DNA of 64,000 bases from Dimorphilus gyrociliatus (lineage: Eukaryota; Annelida; Polychaeta; Dinophilidae). Under the pieces are notes generated by a model. It was given only the letters and a program-made list of their open reading frames with translations, did no database searches and was not told the origin of the DNA. Position numbers and translations under genes: made by a program. Position 1 is the stretch's first letter; the number at the start of each line of letters is the position of its first letter. Positions 36,561 through 48,516 of this stretch are shown one piece after another. Where the stretch lies: assembly GCA_904063045.1 (NCBI GenBank), contig CAJFCJ010000006.1:4232408-4296407 (forward strand). The letters are read 5' to 3'.

Positions 36561-37860
36561 TTAAAGAGCGGCCGATTCTTCATCACCGTCATGCTCCAAT
36601 TCACCATATTTGTCGTGAGCCCATTTGTCATTATCTTTTGTATTGACCTTTGAATCATTCCATCTTCTTTTCATATTGTTTCTCGGCTGCCAAGATCTCA
36701 TACCTCCACGATTATTTCGATGAGAATGATTTGAATCCATTCTATTATCATGCTGTTAAACAAAAAAATTTAAATATGGAAATACTCTTGTTTGTTAGTA
36801 CCTCATAATAACTTCTTCCCTTAGGCACAACATCTGGATTCAATTGCCAAGATTCAACCCTACCTTTGTCACGTCTCTTTCCAAAATCAGGCAGATTTCC
36901 TCTCCTGTTAGACGGATAGTTCTGTCTTTCGCTTAAAGTAAAACGACGAGTCAAATTTTTTAATTTATTATGAACTTATATTCAAATTACCTTAATTTAA
37001 CATCAAAACGCCTCCTTCTATATAAACAAAAAATATAAAGTATTTTCAATTGATATTATAACTTCTTACTAACCTATTTTCTCGTTTACTATCTTTCCAT
37101 CCGTCGCCGGTTGAGTGTATAACAGATGATACTACAGATGTTGGATCTATTGCTCCTGCACGCTTTTCATCCTCAACTTCAATATCATTTTTAAATTCTG
37201 GTCTTTTACATAAAGGTTTATCACCGTCGTCTCTCTTTCGGAAGACAACTACGGCTGAAGTGTCAATAAACGGAGGAATAACGGCTGGAAAGTTTCCTTG
37301 AATGTTTCTCTCGATACCAATTGTAATATTATCTTGAGCGACAAATTTTTCCTTATTTGAATTAGAAAATCGCTCATTAAAGGACATTGTTGTGTGTTTC
37401 TTTCTTGTTTCTTGCCGACTGTTTAAACAATAATAATAGTAAAAAACGTTTACTATTGTATAAGTTTACTACTCCTCTAACCTGTTCCTAACTACTTTGA
37501 AACTTTCATAACTTCCAGATTTGATTATTTCCTTTAATGATTTTCTAGACGATGAAATTCCTGATTTTCTATCCCGAGAACGTCTGCGGGGACTTCTGCT
37601 CCTTCTATTTCTTATGTTATCATGACTTCTTGATCGACTACGTCGATATGTGCCTTTGGACGGGGATCTACTACGCCTTGGCGACAAACGACGTTTTCTG
37701 TGTCTAACAGAAAATAAAGAAATCAACTTTTGATGTAATTCTCTTTCGTAATAAAGCGTAGCAGGATTATCGTTGGAAAAACGATGTTTTATTTTCAAAT
37801 AACCTGCAATTATCGCTCGAAACAAATAAATTACTACCACTCTTCAACATACCTATCCAT
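36561..37860 (-). CDS. RS-rich nuclear protein, BCLAF1/THRAP3-like
   Basis: Exon 1 is only ATGGATAG (37853-37860). Exon 2 encodes an arginine/serine domain (RRSRSPSKGTYRRSRSRS, RRSRSPRRRSRDRK). A middle exon (about 37080-37410) has the conserved-looking FPAVIPPFIDTSAVVVFRKR. Late exons give KGRVESWQLNPDVVPKGR, YYEHDNR, and finally DKWAHDKYGELEHDGDEESA. The W-x-HDKY plus acidic end is reminiscent of the C-terminus of BCLAF1/THRAP3 splicing-associated proteins. The family assignment is tentative; the RS domain itself is certain. Likely nuclear-speckle or mRNA-processing role. Internal exon boundaries are approximate. Confidence 0.55.
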
Positions 37861-38119
37861 TAATTATTATAAAATTCTAAAAAGCTGGAAATGGGTGAAA
37901 TCACTGCAAAAGTAAGTATATTGCAGAATTATGCTTTTTATAGTAAAAAAAACATTAGATTGCAACACCCCAAATTTTTAATCTGCTAGTCGAAACAACT
38001 TCTATATCAGTTCGGTGTCCACAACTGAGTAAAGATCTGCAATTTGTAAATAAGAATAAAAAACAACATAAATTACTCAATTCTTTGTAAAAATATATAT
38101 AAGCCTAAAATAAATCAAA

Positions 38120-39949
38120 ATGCAGTTTTCTCCGGATGTATCTTCAGAAGAAGAAACTTACGAAGCACCATCAGCTCTCTCTACTATCAGCGATCTTCTT
38201 TGCGCTCTGGTTGAACGAAATGAGAAAAATCAGCTGATAGATTTGTTAAAGCTTCATTTAAACTTGGATGAAACTAATATAATTAAAGTATTGAGGTACT
38301 TAAAAAAGTCACGTGACCTTTTATTGCGAAATTCTCATCCGTCATTAGTAAGACAAAACAATTGTGAATAAAATAAGATATTTCACCCCTTATTTATTTA
38401 AATATTTAAAAGGCAGTCTTTTTTAAGTACTTCAATTGATAGTATTTGCGTGAAAAGGAGAAATCTTGATTATTTTCATACTATATGTTATTATTTCTCG
38501 GAAAATGGGTGTCATCAAAACCTATCACCCAGATCACGGGACTCACGAATAAAGCATGTCTTTCCAATAATAAGGAAATTAATAAGATATGGTAGAGACG
38601 ATCTACTTGAATTATTTTTAAATTGTTTCAAAGACATAATTAATTCAAGTTTTATAAACAAATACGTAAATTACGGAGGAGAATGGATAAAAATTGAACA
38701 GATTACAACAAAGAAAGAAAGATACGGCTGTTTATTATTGCTAATAAGACATAATCAATTTTTAAAACCAAATACAGATCCTCTATTAGCAACAATCGTC
38801 AATTCAACATACGAAAAGAAAATTGAATTATTTTTCGCCATATTAAATCAATATGGAATAAATGAAAATACTGTGAGAAAGTATTGCGGCGTTGTCTTTC
38901 TCCTACTACAAAATCATGTTCCTTTTGATACGATTTGCACAATACTTACTGAGGCAAAGATTGTAACTGCATTTGAGAAATTTATGGTAAATCATCGTTA
39001 CGATTGTATGAAACATCTAATAAAATTTCATCTAGTTGATGTAGTTGATGAAATTTCTAAGAGAACGGGTCTTGGGTTTAAAAAAGAAGATGTTATTCAT
39101 TGTTTACTTTACTGCCAAAATTTTGACTTTTATATTAATAAATATCCGAATTTTTTCAGAACCTACTTTCTCAGTATAACACAGGATATAGATTACTACG
39201 AAGAGTCAATAATTCGGCGAAGAATGACTTTTGTTCATAAAATGATATCTCATCCTATTTTTAAGGATAGTCTAACTGAAGTTTCAAAGGTTTTATCATA
39301 TCTCTGCGCTTGTCAACTATCTTCTTTATCCTTTGATGTTACAACAATAGAATCTTTGGGTCTCTTGATTTTTACAAGCGATATAGGAGATGGTCTAAAC
39401 GAGGAATTTCTAAGGCAACTACTAAACATTCCCTTCAATCTTGATTCAGAATTGTGTAATCTTATTATCGGAACATTGATAATTTTCGGCTACAATTTTT
39501 CGACGAGAATCTGCGACCGACTAGAACTTTTACGGAATCATCCATCTACGCTATCTTTGTTAGCATCCGCCGCAGATAATAAACTTTGGTCTTCAATAGT
39601 CAAAATTTATTCAGATTTCAGGCAAACTCTGTCTCTTAAACGTTTAGCAATTTGCCAGATAAGAAGATCAATGAAAAGGCCATTTGTAAACAATATTGAA
39701 AGTCTTGTAAACAATTTTAAACTTCCAAGGTTATTTAAAGATATGTTAGAGATGAGATCGTATGTAACATCTGTAACAGATGTGATACCGATAACACAAA
39801 CGGATGAAGGTCCGTTAGTATTGGAAAAATTTAATAAGAGACTAAACAAATTCGAAGAAAAGAAAACAACTGAAGAATTAACTTTTGACATTCGATTTAC
39901 ATATGATGAAGGTGATAAATATCATCATGGATTTATTTGCACTCAGTAA
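38120..39949 (+). CDS. SOCS-box protein (ASB-like), unrecognised N-terminal helical repeats
   Basis: Two exons, 38120-38347 and 38417-39949, joined in phase 0 through a 69-nt GT...AG intron (acceptor aaggcag), giving 586 residues. The downstream open frame lacks a usable ATG, which is why the first exon is needed. Near the C-terminus LSLKRLAICQIRRSM...LPRLFKDMLEMR matches a SOCS box (S-L-xx-L-C-R-x-x-IR...LP-x-LK-x-YL), the elongin B/C-CUL5 docking motif. The remaining ~450 residues are alpha-helical and resemble degenerate ankyrin-type repeats but lack the TPLH consensus. A substrate receptor for a CUL5 E3 ligase is the inference; the substrate is unknown. An acidic tail of about 60 residues follows the box. 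Confidence 0.7.
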
Positions 39950-40289
39950 GCAGAGACTAATGAAAAATCGTCTATTAAACATATAAATGCAGCACTTGCT
40001 AGCATAATCCGTTTCCAATTAATAATGATCCCTTTGGTTCTAAATCTTATTTAAGCTTTTATAAAAAGAAAATAATTGTATTATAAAACAAACTGTACTT
40101 TTATAGTTTATACAATGAAAAAATAAAAAAAATAACGCATCCTTTTTATAATAGACTATAAAAAACCTAGTTGTCATATAAAACTGTAATAAACAATTAT
40201 TAAATTTCTATGTAGATAAACAATATTAAATAAGTATAAAATTTTTAAAGAAAAGAAAACAATATACATTCTTCACATGATAGATTTCT
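39950..40289. other. Intergenic gap between convergent genes
   Basis: 340 nt of AT-rich 3' flanking sequence for two genes. No coding signal. Confidence 0.5.
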
Positions 40290-41712
40290 CTAATGAATTA
40301 GAGTAGCAACAAAGAAGGTGAGAAGAGTAATTGAGATGGAAGAAATTGATTGATTTATATTAGCAGAGGCTCTTGGTATACCCCTCTTTATAGACGGCAT
40401 AGGAATTTCAGATTCCTCCAATAATATCTTTGCCGATGATTTTCCTTCAACGTTATTAATTTCGCATGTATATTCACCGTAGTCCTCTTGTTGTACTCCA
40501 TTTATTATTAGCTCATAGATAAATCGATTAAAAGCCCCTTTTACAGCATTAACAACATATCTAAAGAACAAATTACATAATTCAATATAGTTAATTTATT
40601 GGATTTTTCTATTTTACCTTCCACTGCTGACCGTAAACGTTTGAAGTGTACTTCCACTCCTCCTCTTCCACGACAAACCAATGGGATACGGATTTGTTTC
40701 AGCAAGACATTGCAATTCGATGACGTATCCAAGTTTTTGTTTCAAAATTCTATTTTGGACCCTGATTTCAGCTTTAAAACGAACTCCTACTGTAATATCT
40801 CGGGCTATTTCTCCCATAATATTCCACGATCTACACCGATACACTCCTCTATCTTGAGGTTTGATTGATTTTATTTCTAATGTTGAATTCTATAAAAAGT
40901 CATTAATAATAAATAATTTATTAAAGATGATTCATAGCTGAATGGTAATTATCCCTTACCTGGAATCTTTCTCTACCTATTGGCAATAGAGCATTTCCCA
41001 ATCTTGTCCATTCAATATAAGGTTTTGGATAGCCTGTAGTTGAACAATTCAAGATAACTTTATAGCCGTTCTTATATATCGAATCAGAAGTTGTTTGGTC
41101 ATTAACAAAAACGGGTGCAGCTGCAAAGATGACGAAAGAAATAGGAATTATTGTTTGTTTATTAAATTAATCGAACAATATCTTAAACATACCATTAACT
41201 AAGACATTAACGTATGCTTTGCTTTTGGAGTATTTGTCTAGGTAAACATGACAGATATAAACTCCAGAATCTGTCAGCTGAACAGCCTTTATTCTTAATC
41301 TCCAGGTAAACTCCTTGGGTTTTTCGATTGCTAATTATGGAATAATATTACTAATTTATATATTTCTAATAGATAATGTAGCGTACCATATCTCGTATTA
41401 TCTGAAGGATATTCATTTCTTGAAATAGACTTTACAGATGATGAGAACTCTTTTTCAAATCTAACATTTATGTTTTCTCGTAAATTCTCCACGTGACACC
41501 ATATTGTTATATCTTTTCCTCGTTGTGCTCTTATAACGTTTCCTCGTTGTTCCGGTTCTGTTCTTGTTATCCGAACTATTGGATCCTGAGCACTTGCTAT
41601 ACAAGAGATTAAAAAACTTGGATCTCTCTAATCTCATACTAAAATTATCAGTATAATCATATCACTTACCGAATGTTATCAACAATGTGAAAAGATAAAG
41701 TGATTTTTCCAT
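40290..41712 (-). CDS. Lachesin/IgLON-like GPI-anchored immunoglobulin-superfamily protein
   Basis: Signal peptide MEKSLYLFTLLITF in a short first exon (about 41667-41712). Then three Ig domains: Ig1 (ITIWCHVENL ... DSGVYICHVYL), Ig2 (VILNCSTTGYPKPYIEWTR ... DRGVYRCRSWN) and Ig3 (IELQCLAETNPYPIGLSW ... DYGEYTCEINN). Each has the paired Cys, Trp and D-x-G-x-Y-x-C. The end is a polar stretch followed by a hydrophobic tail (SISITLLTFFVATLIH) with no cytoplasmic residues, typical of a GPI signal. Domain number and anchor fit lachesin or IgLON neuronal adhesion proteins. About six exons. Orthologue identity is not certain. Confidence 0.82.
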
Positions 41713-42073
41713 ATCTTTATATTATACTTCACATTTATCTAGATTTGCCTTCTCTCTCACCTGTACTTTCATCAGTCGCGCATGCGCACTTGCCCAGGTA
41801 ACTAGATTTTTCAACAAGACAGGTTTGACTAAATACGGTATGGAAATACTACAACTGATTCATCCATACACACTATAACTGAAATTAACCGTCGGATTAG
41901 TAAATATCATAAACATCTCAAGATTTAAAGGTAATTAAGCGTTTTTTGCCTTGTTTTAATTAATTTTTATATTTTGAGTAAACGCATGATTACGTAATAT
42001 TTTTTTGAAGTTTTTTTTTAATTATTTTCGTGTTTTAATTTAAAAAATCTACCATGAAAGTTAAAATTATAGC
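41713..42073. other. Divergent promoter region
   Basis: 360 nt between the starts of the Ig-superfamily gene (minus) and the membrane protein gene (plus). It should carry both promoters; no specific element recognised. Confidence 0.4.
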
Positions 42074-43389
42074 ATGATAGAGATAAGCTTCCTTTTTATC
42101 TTCTTTTTCAAATACTCAATAGCAGGAACAAATAACACCGTATCATTTAATCAATCTATTGTATCAACTTATTCGATTGATAAACAATCAGTAATATTAA
42201 ATAATGATGTAGTTAATATAAACAATGATAATAGAGAAGAAGAAAATCTAAGAATTGGAGTAATAGTTAAAGTACTATCTTCAAGTAATACAATTGAGCA
42301 AATCCCATGTAAATATTCATTTTGCCAAAAAGATTTCTCCATTCGACTAAAACCTTTAGACAAAGATTTAAAACATGAGGCGAATTACTCTTCCAAAGAT
42401 TATATATGTTCTGTATTAAAGAAAGATAATTCTTCTATGAAATGTAAAAATCTTAACGTCTATTGTACGGAAAAAGCTAGAGAATTGGAAGTGGAGATTT
42501 ATGCCAAAGATGATATCGAATTGAATGATTTCTTAGAAATTTCATTAACTCTATTTAACTGCTCAAAAGTTTATATAAATGGAAATAACTACACTGGAAC
42601 TATTAGAAAGTATGGACTAAATATACAAAGTAGATCATTCTTCGCTTATCAACCATGTTTCAAAGCTGTCAAATCAGGAAATCTCCACTATTTTTCCTAT
42701 TTCGAGCAGATTGAGTTGTTTGATAATAGCCTTCTATCTTATCCGAAAGACGATGAATGCCATCCCCTCGGCAGCAATAACGTTCATATAAATTTCAATT
42801 CGAATCAAGAGACAAAAGGCCTTGTTAAATTTAATGTTGAACAATTCTTCAAAAGATATCCCCAATCGAATAATTTAACCATTTTAGCGCCTTTTCGAAC
42901 AATTCTATTCGATGGAGAAATAGAATATATAACAAAGTTGAAAGATGCTACAGAGGGTAATTTTAATAATATGAGAAGGTGCGTTATTTGTACAAACAAC
43001 ACGTTGTCTCTATCAAAAGGTCGGTGTTTCCTTGATATTCTTTATATTTTCTACGAAAAAAATCACTTGTAATTGTATATACAGTATATTTAAATATATA
43101 TATATATATATATGTAGGAATAGAAATGAATATTTGTGAAATGGATGAAAATATCTGCAAAGAATTCCTTGCTCAAAAAAAAGGTGTTGAAGTCTCTTCC
43201 AACTGGTCAATCTATTTATTTGTAATTCTTACCGTAACGTCAATAGTGATAGCTGCCTTTTTTATAAAAAATTCATCCAAGTTTAGAAACTATTTTAATA
43301 AATCAGCATCAGGTTATTACGGTTCGTATAAGAGAAAACCTCCAAGAATACTCCATTGGGACGTTATAAACGAAGAAACATTTGAATAA
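42074..43389 (+). CDS. Type I single-pass membrane protein, unrecognised
   Basis: Two exons, 42074-43019 and 43118-43389, sum to 1218 nt, 405 residues. MIEISFLFIFFFKYSIAG is a signal peptide. The ~330-residue ectodomain has many N-glycosylation sequons (NNTVS, YNYTG-like sites) and spaced cysteines (IPCKYSFCQ, NVYCTE, ECHPLG, RCVICTN). One TM helix (IYLFVILTVTSIVIAAFFI) is followed by a basic cytoplasmic tail of about 45 residues with a tyrosine cluster (YYGSYKR). The even Cys spacing could be compatible with a ZP-like or other disulfide-rich fold, but I recognise no domain. The exon 1 donor (GTCGGT) is weak. Function not inferable. Confidence 0.7.
43097..43113. repeat. (TA)n run inside intron
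   Basis: Short TA dinucleotide run directly before the acceptor of the second exon of the membrane protein gene. Confidence 0.7.
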
Positions 43390-43745
43390 AACTTCATAAA
43401 TTAATTAAACTAAATATAAATATATAGTAATTTTCGTTTGTAATAAACCATAGAAAAGAAAATCTAGCTAATGAAAGAAAGCTTCATTAAAACGGTTCTA
43501 AGTTCATTTATATCGTAGAGATTATCTGAATTAGAAATCATCAATCATTTGATACGAGAATATATTTCTATATACTGTATAATTTATTTTTTATATATTG
43601 CATATATATATATATAAAGCTCTTATTGACTATATCACACAATTAAACTCATATGAGAAACAAAATGAAGATAATGATGTGTTCAAAAAGATTAACCAAA
43701 TTCAAATATTAGCTGTTCTGTATTTATTTATTCAATAATTTTATT
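43390..43745. other. Intergenic gap
   Basis: About 355 nt between two plus-strand genes; AT-rich, no coding signal. Confidence 0.5.
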
Positions 43746-46278
43746 ATGGAAAAGGACGTTAAAACTGGCGTAAAACATATTAAGGAAACTAGGAAAAAAG
43801 CTCAAAAAATAGCGAAAAAGAAAGGTAAAAAAGCCATCAAATTTGCTGGTAAAACTCTAAAGAAGAGTAAACCACTTCCTCTCTTTTCTATATTTGAAAG
43901 TGGCCGAACGAATCTATTGTTCTTACTATTAATTGGCAATGGTATATTTTTTCTTCTTAGCCTTGTGCAAATAATTTGGGGTTCTATAGCTGGAAAAGAA
44001 TTGAACGAGGCGCTAAAAGTTCCTCAATTCCAAACTGCTCAAAGGGTAAATCTAGCGACTCTCATGGGAGTTTTAGCTGGATTTCAAATGACTCTAACCC
44101 TATTTAGTAGTTGGATCAATTATTTTGTCTATAAGGGCGGTGAGACTAGAAGAAACTGGGCTCGTACCAATTATTTTTTAAGCTGGGCTGAATTATTAAA
44201 CATAATCGTACTTTTAATATTCCTGATAGTCATTACTGTTGCTGTTGATCAAGTTCAAACAGTTGTCGATGAAATCTTTGAAAAAGGAATGAAATCTGAC
44301 AAATATTTAAAAATGAAACCTGTATTAGATAAAATGCAATTTACTCATCAATGCTGCGGTAAAAATAGCCCAGATGAATGGTTTACTGTTGGTTGGCAAG
44401 AGGCCCTGCAACAGTGAGTGTCAAAGTTTTTTACTATCCATCATACTATTTAATAATATAATCGAGACGTCACTTTTAATAAATTAAATTTAAAGTTCTT
44501 ATTGCCAGGGATGGAAATATTTTCCAAACTATAGAAAACTCTGTACCAGCAAGTTGTTGTATGAGAGACGCTCCATCTCCCTGCATCAATAAAAATGTTG
44601 TTGAGCCAGGGATCATTACTGGTTATAATTGGAAAAATGGCAATAAAGTCTCTGTCAATCAGATCGGTTGTTCAAAAATAATAGGCTCCTACATGAACGA
44701 TAGATTTATTTACCCCTTCAAATGCTATATAGGCATACTATTAGCTTTATCAGTTCGTTACAAAACTAATAAATACTATAGCCATTACTCTTCACCTTAT
44801 ATATACAGGTCATCAAATTTCTTCTTCAGCGAATATTAGAAACTTCGATAACTGAAGCTTGTAAATATGACTTACCATTTTCAGCCGACGATCCAGCGTA
44901 TGGCTACATATTTAAGGGTTGGGGTTCAACGCCTCCTAATCTTTTAGAAGACGCTAGTAAAGTTTACGCTTATGAGTTATGTAAACAAGCCGGTGTAGAT
45001 CCGAGTATGATATTCGGTGAAGGCGAAACATTAGCAATAGTCATGAGTAATTTAGGTTGTAAAACTGCAAAAGAATGTTCGAATTTCATTAAAAAGTGTG
45101 AAGAAGATTTTAAGGAGAGATTAAACGAAGAATCAGATGAAAACCACAAATATAAAGAATTACTACGACTCGCTCAGGAGCTTGAATCAGAAGCTGTACA
45201 AGCTCAAATATCGGGAGAAGAGTCAAATGTTGATGATGAATCTATAGAACAGAAAGATGAAGAAGAGATTGACCATGTGGAAGAAAGTGACAAGGATGAA
45301 AATGATGACGAAGATGATGAAGAAAGTCACGACAATAGTGAAGAAGAAAAAGAAGATCCCGAAAGCGATAATGAACAAGAGGACGTAAAGAACGGCGGAG
45401 TCAACATTGATAAAGATCTCACAGAAAAGAAGTTAACGCCGAAAAGCAAGAAGAAAGAACAAACTATAAAAACTACTACCGATAAATCAAAAAGACAAGG
45501 CCAGCAGAAGAAGTTAAAGAAAACAACCGATGAACATCGTGACAAGAAAGCCGATAGGGAGACAAAAAAAAAGAAAGATTTAACAAAAGATGAGGAGGTG
45601 GGAAAAATCACTGAGGGAAAAAAAGCTAATCGTTCTAAAAAAGTTCAGAAGGAAGATAAAGAGGGGGAAAACCAAAAGATAAAAAAATCTCCTACGTCTA
45701 AGGGAGTTAAAGGGGAATCAAATGTACAAAAATCGCAAAAAGATATTAAAAGTAAGGTGAAAGCAACCCAGGAAACTACTCAAAAGAAACCGACAAATGA
45801 AGCTAGACAGGACAAGAAGAAACAAATTCCGCATAAAGATCAAGAAAATCGTCAAAAATTAAAAGAAACGAAAACAACCGACGCGGAAAGGCAACCTAAA
45901 AAGAAAGCTACGGCTGACGAAAAACAAGGTAAAAGTCTGAATAGAGCTCATAAAAAACAGGAAACTACAGAATCTAAAACTAAGCAGGAGGCAACGCCTA
46001 AACGTAAGAAGGATAGAGAAGCTAAAACAGATGGGAAACTCATAGAAAATCCCGCTCAAGTCAACACTAAAGAAAAGGCGACTAAAAGAGCCAAAAGTCC
46101 AAGAGGTCAAGGAAGAGACGAAGACGATAATGAAAGGGGCAAAAAACGACAAATTAGATTTTCTAGTCGGAAACTAAGCGACTTCGTAGGAAGTCCGTCA
46201 GTTCAATTTGGAGATTTTACGGTTCACGCTGAGGATGAAATTGTTCAGAGACTTAGACTAATAGGATCTAATCATTGA
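43746..46278 (+). CDS. Tetraspanin with very long lysine/glutamate-rich cytoplasmic tail
   Basis: Three exons (43746-44413, 44509-44752, 44809-46278) sum to 2382 nt, 793 residues. A ~45-residue Lys-rich N-terminus precedes TM1 (about 57-79). TM2 is about 104-128 and TM3 about 146-168. The large extracellular loop has the tetraspanin CCG (203-205), a second SCC (238-240) and further cysteines in CINKN and IGCSK, i.e. a peripherin/rom-type loop. TM4 is CYIGILLALSVIKFLLQRI. A conserved-looking YELCKQAGVD segment follows, then ~440 residues of Asp/Glu then Lys/Thr/Gln low-complexity sequence. Ordinary tetraspanins are 220-350 residues. The tail lies in the same exon as the end of TM4, so it is not a splice-model error. 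Confidence 0.8.
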
Positions 46279-46955
46279 TTTGTTTTGTTGATATTTGTCG
46301 TTTAGATACGATATCGGTACGTTCAAGTTTCGCAATCATTAGTTGTTTAAGTTGTTTTTCATAGCAAACTAAACAAAGGTTATAAGTTGAGTATAAGTTT
46401 TCAGCTGTTTTTACTACTTGCACGTTTTAAATTTTAACGACAATATAGCAAAAAAAAAAGGAAATTTGATAGTTAAATGCATAGCTACTTAAATACAACT
46501 TCTACATCAACTAGCTGCTAAATATACAAAAAAGTAAGTAGTTTTTACGCTTCAAGTTACAAAACTTGCAAGGTATGAACACAAATATATAGATATCACA
46601 CCGGACGATAATGAGTGAAATAGGAGGCACTGACGTTGCAAAATATTCAGAGATATCAAGCAATAAACTTTATAGCAGTTTAATTAACACAAGTTTTAGA
46701 AAAAAAAGTATGTTATAAATATATAAGCCACACTTTGAACAACACTAATATACTGCTTTGGCAGGAGCAAAGAAATCTTTCTAATTTCATAATTTCATAA
46801 GCTACAACCTTTACTGCTCGTTTCAAAAGTATAGTAAACATCGTAGAAAAAAAAAAGGAATATGAACACAATTTACGCAAGCAAACAGATTAGAATCGCA
46901 TTTAAAAATCAGTGTTATAAGCGACACCGAGAATTAACAGGTTTTGCGAGTTTAT
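46279..46955. other. Intergenic gap between convergent genes
   Basis: About 680 nt, no coding signal; 3' flanks of the tetraspanin and SDR genes. Confidence 0.5.
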
Positions 46956-48516
46956 TTATGCTTCCTGTGGCTTAGCTTCAATAATCTCTGATTTTATTTT
47001 CTCTTTGTCTTCAGGTTCCATTTCTTTTTTTGGTTCTTCAATCTCAACTGAAAGTAGATTAATTAAAACAATATTTCACGGCAGTGCAAATATACAAATA
47101 TATACCATCTTTCTTTTCATCGCTCTGTTCTTTTTTTACATCTTTCTTCTCTTCTTCTTTGTTTTCTTCCTTTTCTTCTTCCTTTTCGTTGCTTTCCTCC
47201 TTTCCATTTTCTTCCAGTTTTTTCTTCTCTTCGGGAGGCGGTGGAATGGGAGCCTCTATTGGTTCAAAACCGTCCATTTTGCTGTAGCCGCCGCCGATTT
47301 TCCAAATAGTCTCCCACTTTTCCTTATCTTGAGTCTCAGCTGACGATTCTGCCTCAGTATTGTTTTGATAATACTTTCCAGAAACGCCTGTATAATAGAT
47401 AAATTAATAAGCCAATTTAAATTAATTACTTCATTTCTCATACCTTTGAATTTTTCATCGAGTACCAGTGAGTAAATAGCAGCAGCTCCTTGACTTACAG
47501 ATTTAGCTTGTTTAGAAACACGTAAAACGGGACCAATTACGTAACGATGTAGCAGTCTAACAGTTGTGCTTTGTTGGCGAGAAATATCTGTTGCTGGAAC
47601 AAAACCCGGACATACGCAATTGACAGATACACCAGTACCTTCTAATCGTTTCGCCAATTCGTATGTCATCATAATAGTGCAAGCCTTAGAATTTTTGTAT
47701 GCATTCATTCCGCTATAAGCTCCTTCTTTAGCCAAAAGAATATCTTCGAAATCTAAAGGCTGTACATTCCATTGTTTTCTACAGTTATTAACATCGTGAA
47801 GTCTTGTAACAACATTAACAATTCTGGCATCTCCACTGTCAGCTCCCGTAGTTTTGAGATCCTCCAAAAGCAAATTAGTGAGAAGAAAAGGTCCAAAGAA
47901 ATTAGTAGCCATAGTTAATTCAATGTTGTCCCCATTAAACTGCCTGTCCAAGTCTTTTTTATTGAGCAGAATACCCGCATTGTTAACCAAGACGTGTAAT
48001 TTCTTGCCTGTTGACCGGAATTCTTCAACGAATTTACGAATACTGGAGAAATCCGATAGGTCAACCTAAAAATACAGAGAAGAAATTGTTTAAAGAAAAT
48101 CGATACTAAATATATCCTATTTCTATTTCTACCTATTCGGCTCCTACCCACCCATCTTTCTTAAAATAAAAATATGAAACGCTACAGCTGTTGCAAGCTA
48201 TCCCCCTAGCAATCAAAGGCAAGTTGCAGTCGATTTCTACAAGTGTACTCGACGCCTTAGCACGTGTGAAGAATACGTCAGTTTATCTAAAAGGGGTATG
48301 GTGAAATATTGTTGTATATACCTTCATGAAAGTCGCTAGAGCATTGGGATTGGCGTTTTTTATCTTTTCAATCGCTGTTTTAGCCTTGTTTTCATCCCGA
48401 CAAGCTAAGATTGTATCATTTCCACCTTCACACAGGTATCTCGCTACCTCATAGCCGATTCCACTGCTGGCTCCAGTCACAATAATAGTTCGCCCAGTCA
48501 TCGTGTCTGTAGGCAA
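46956..48516 (-). CDS. Short-chain dehydrogenase/reductase (retinol-dehydrogenase-like) with charged C-terminal tail
   Basis: Four exons (48322-48516, 47444-48065, 47106-47387, 46956-47046) encode about 396 residues. Classical SDR marks: TGASSGIG (cofactor loop), ACRDENKAK, VNNAG, and YKNSK containing the catalytic YxxxK. CPGFVPATDI follows the catalytic segment as in RDH11-14/WWOX-like enzymes. The usual catalytic Ser segment reads NVVT, so Thr may replace Ser. After the ~300-residue enzyme there is a Pro-rich EAPIPPPPEEKKK segment and a Glu/Lys-rich tail of ~60 residues, which SDRs normally lack. The substrate is likely a retinoid, steroid or other lipid carbonyl, but is not determined. Confidence 0.82.

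Noticed and set aside
38450-39949. Independent 499-residue gene starting at 38450
   Set aside because: It would start with GTG. Splicing from 38347 to 38417 joins it in frame to the upstream exon with a proper ATG.
45327-46152. Antisense Phe/Ser-rich open frames opposite the tetraspanin tail
   Set aside because: Same effect: complement of Lys/Glu codons. No initiation or domain evidence.
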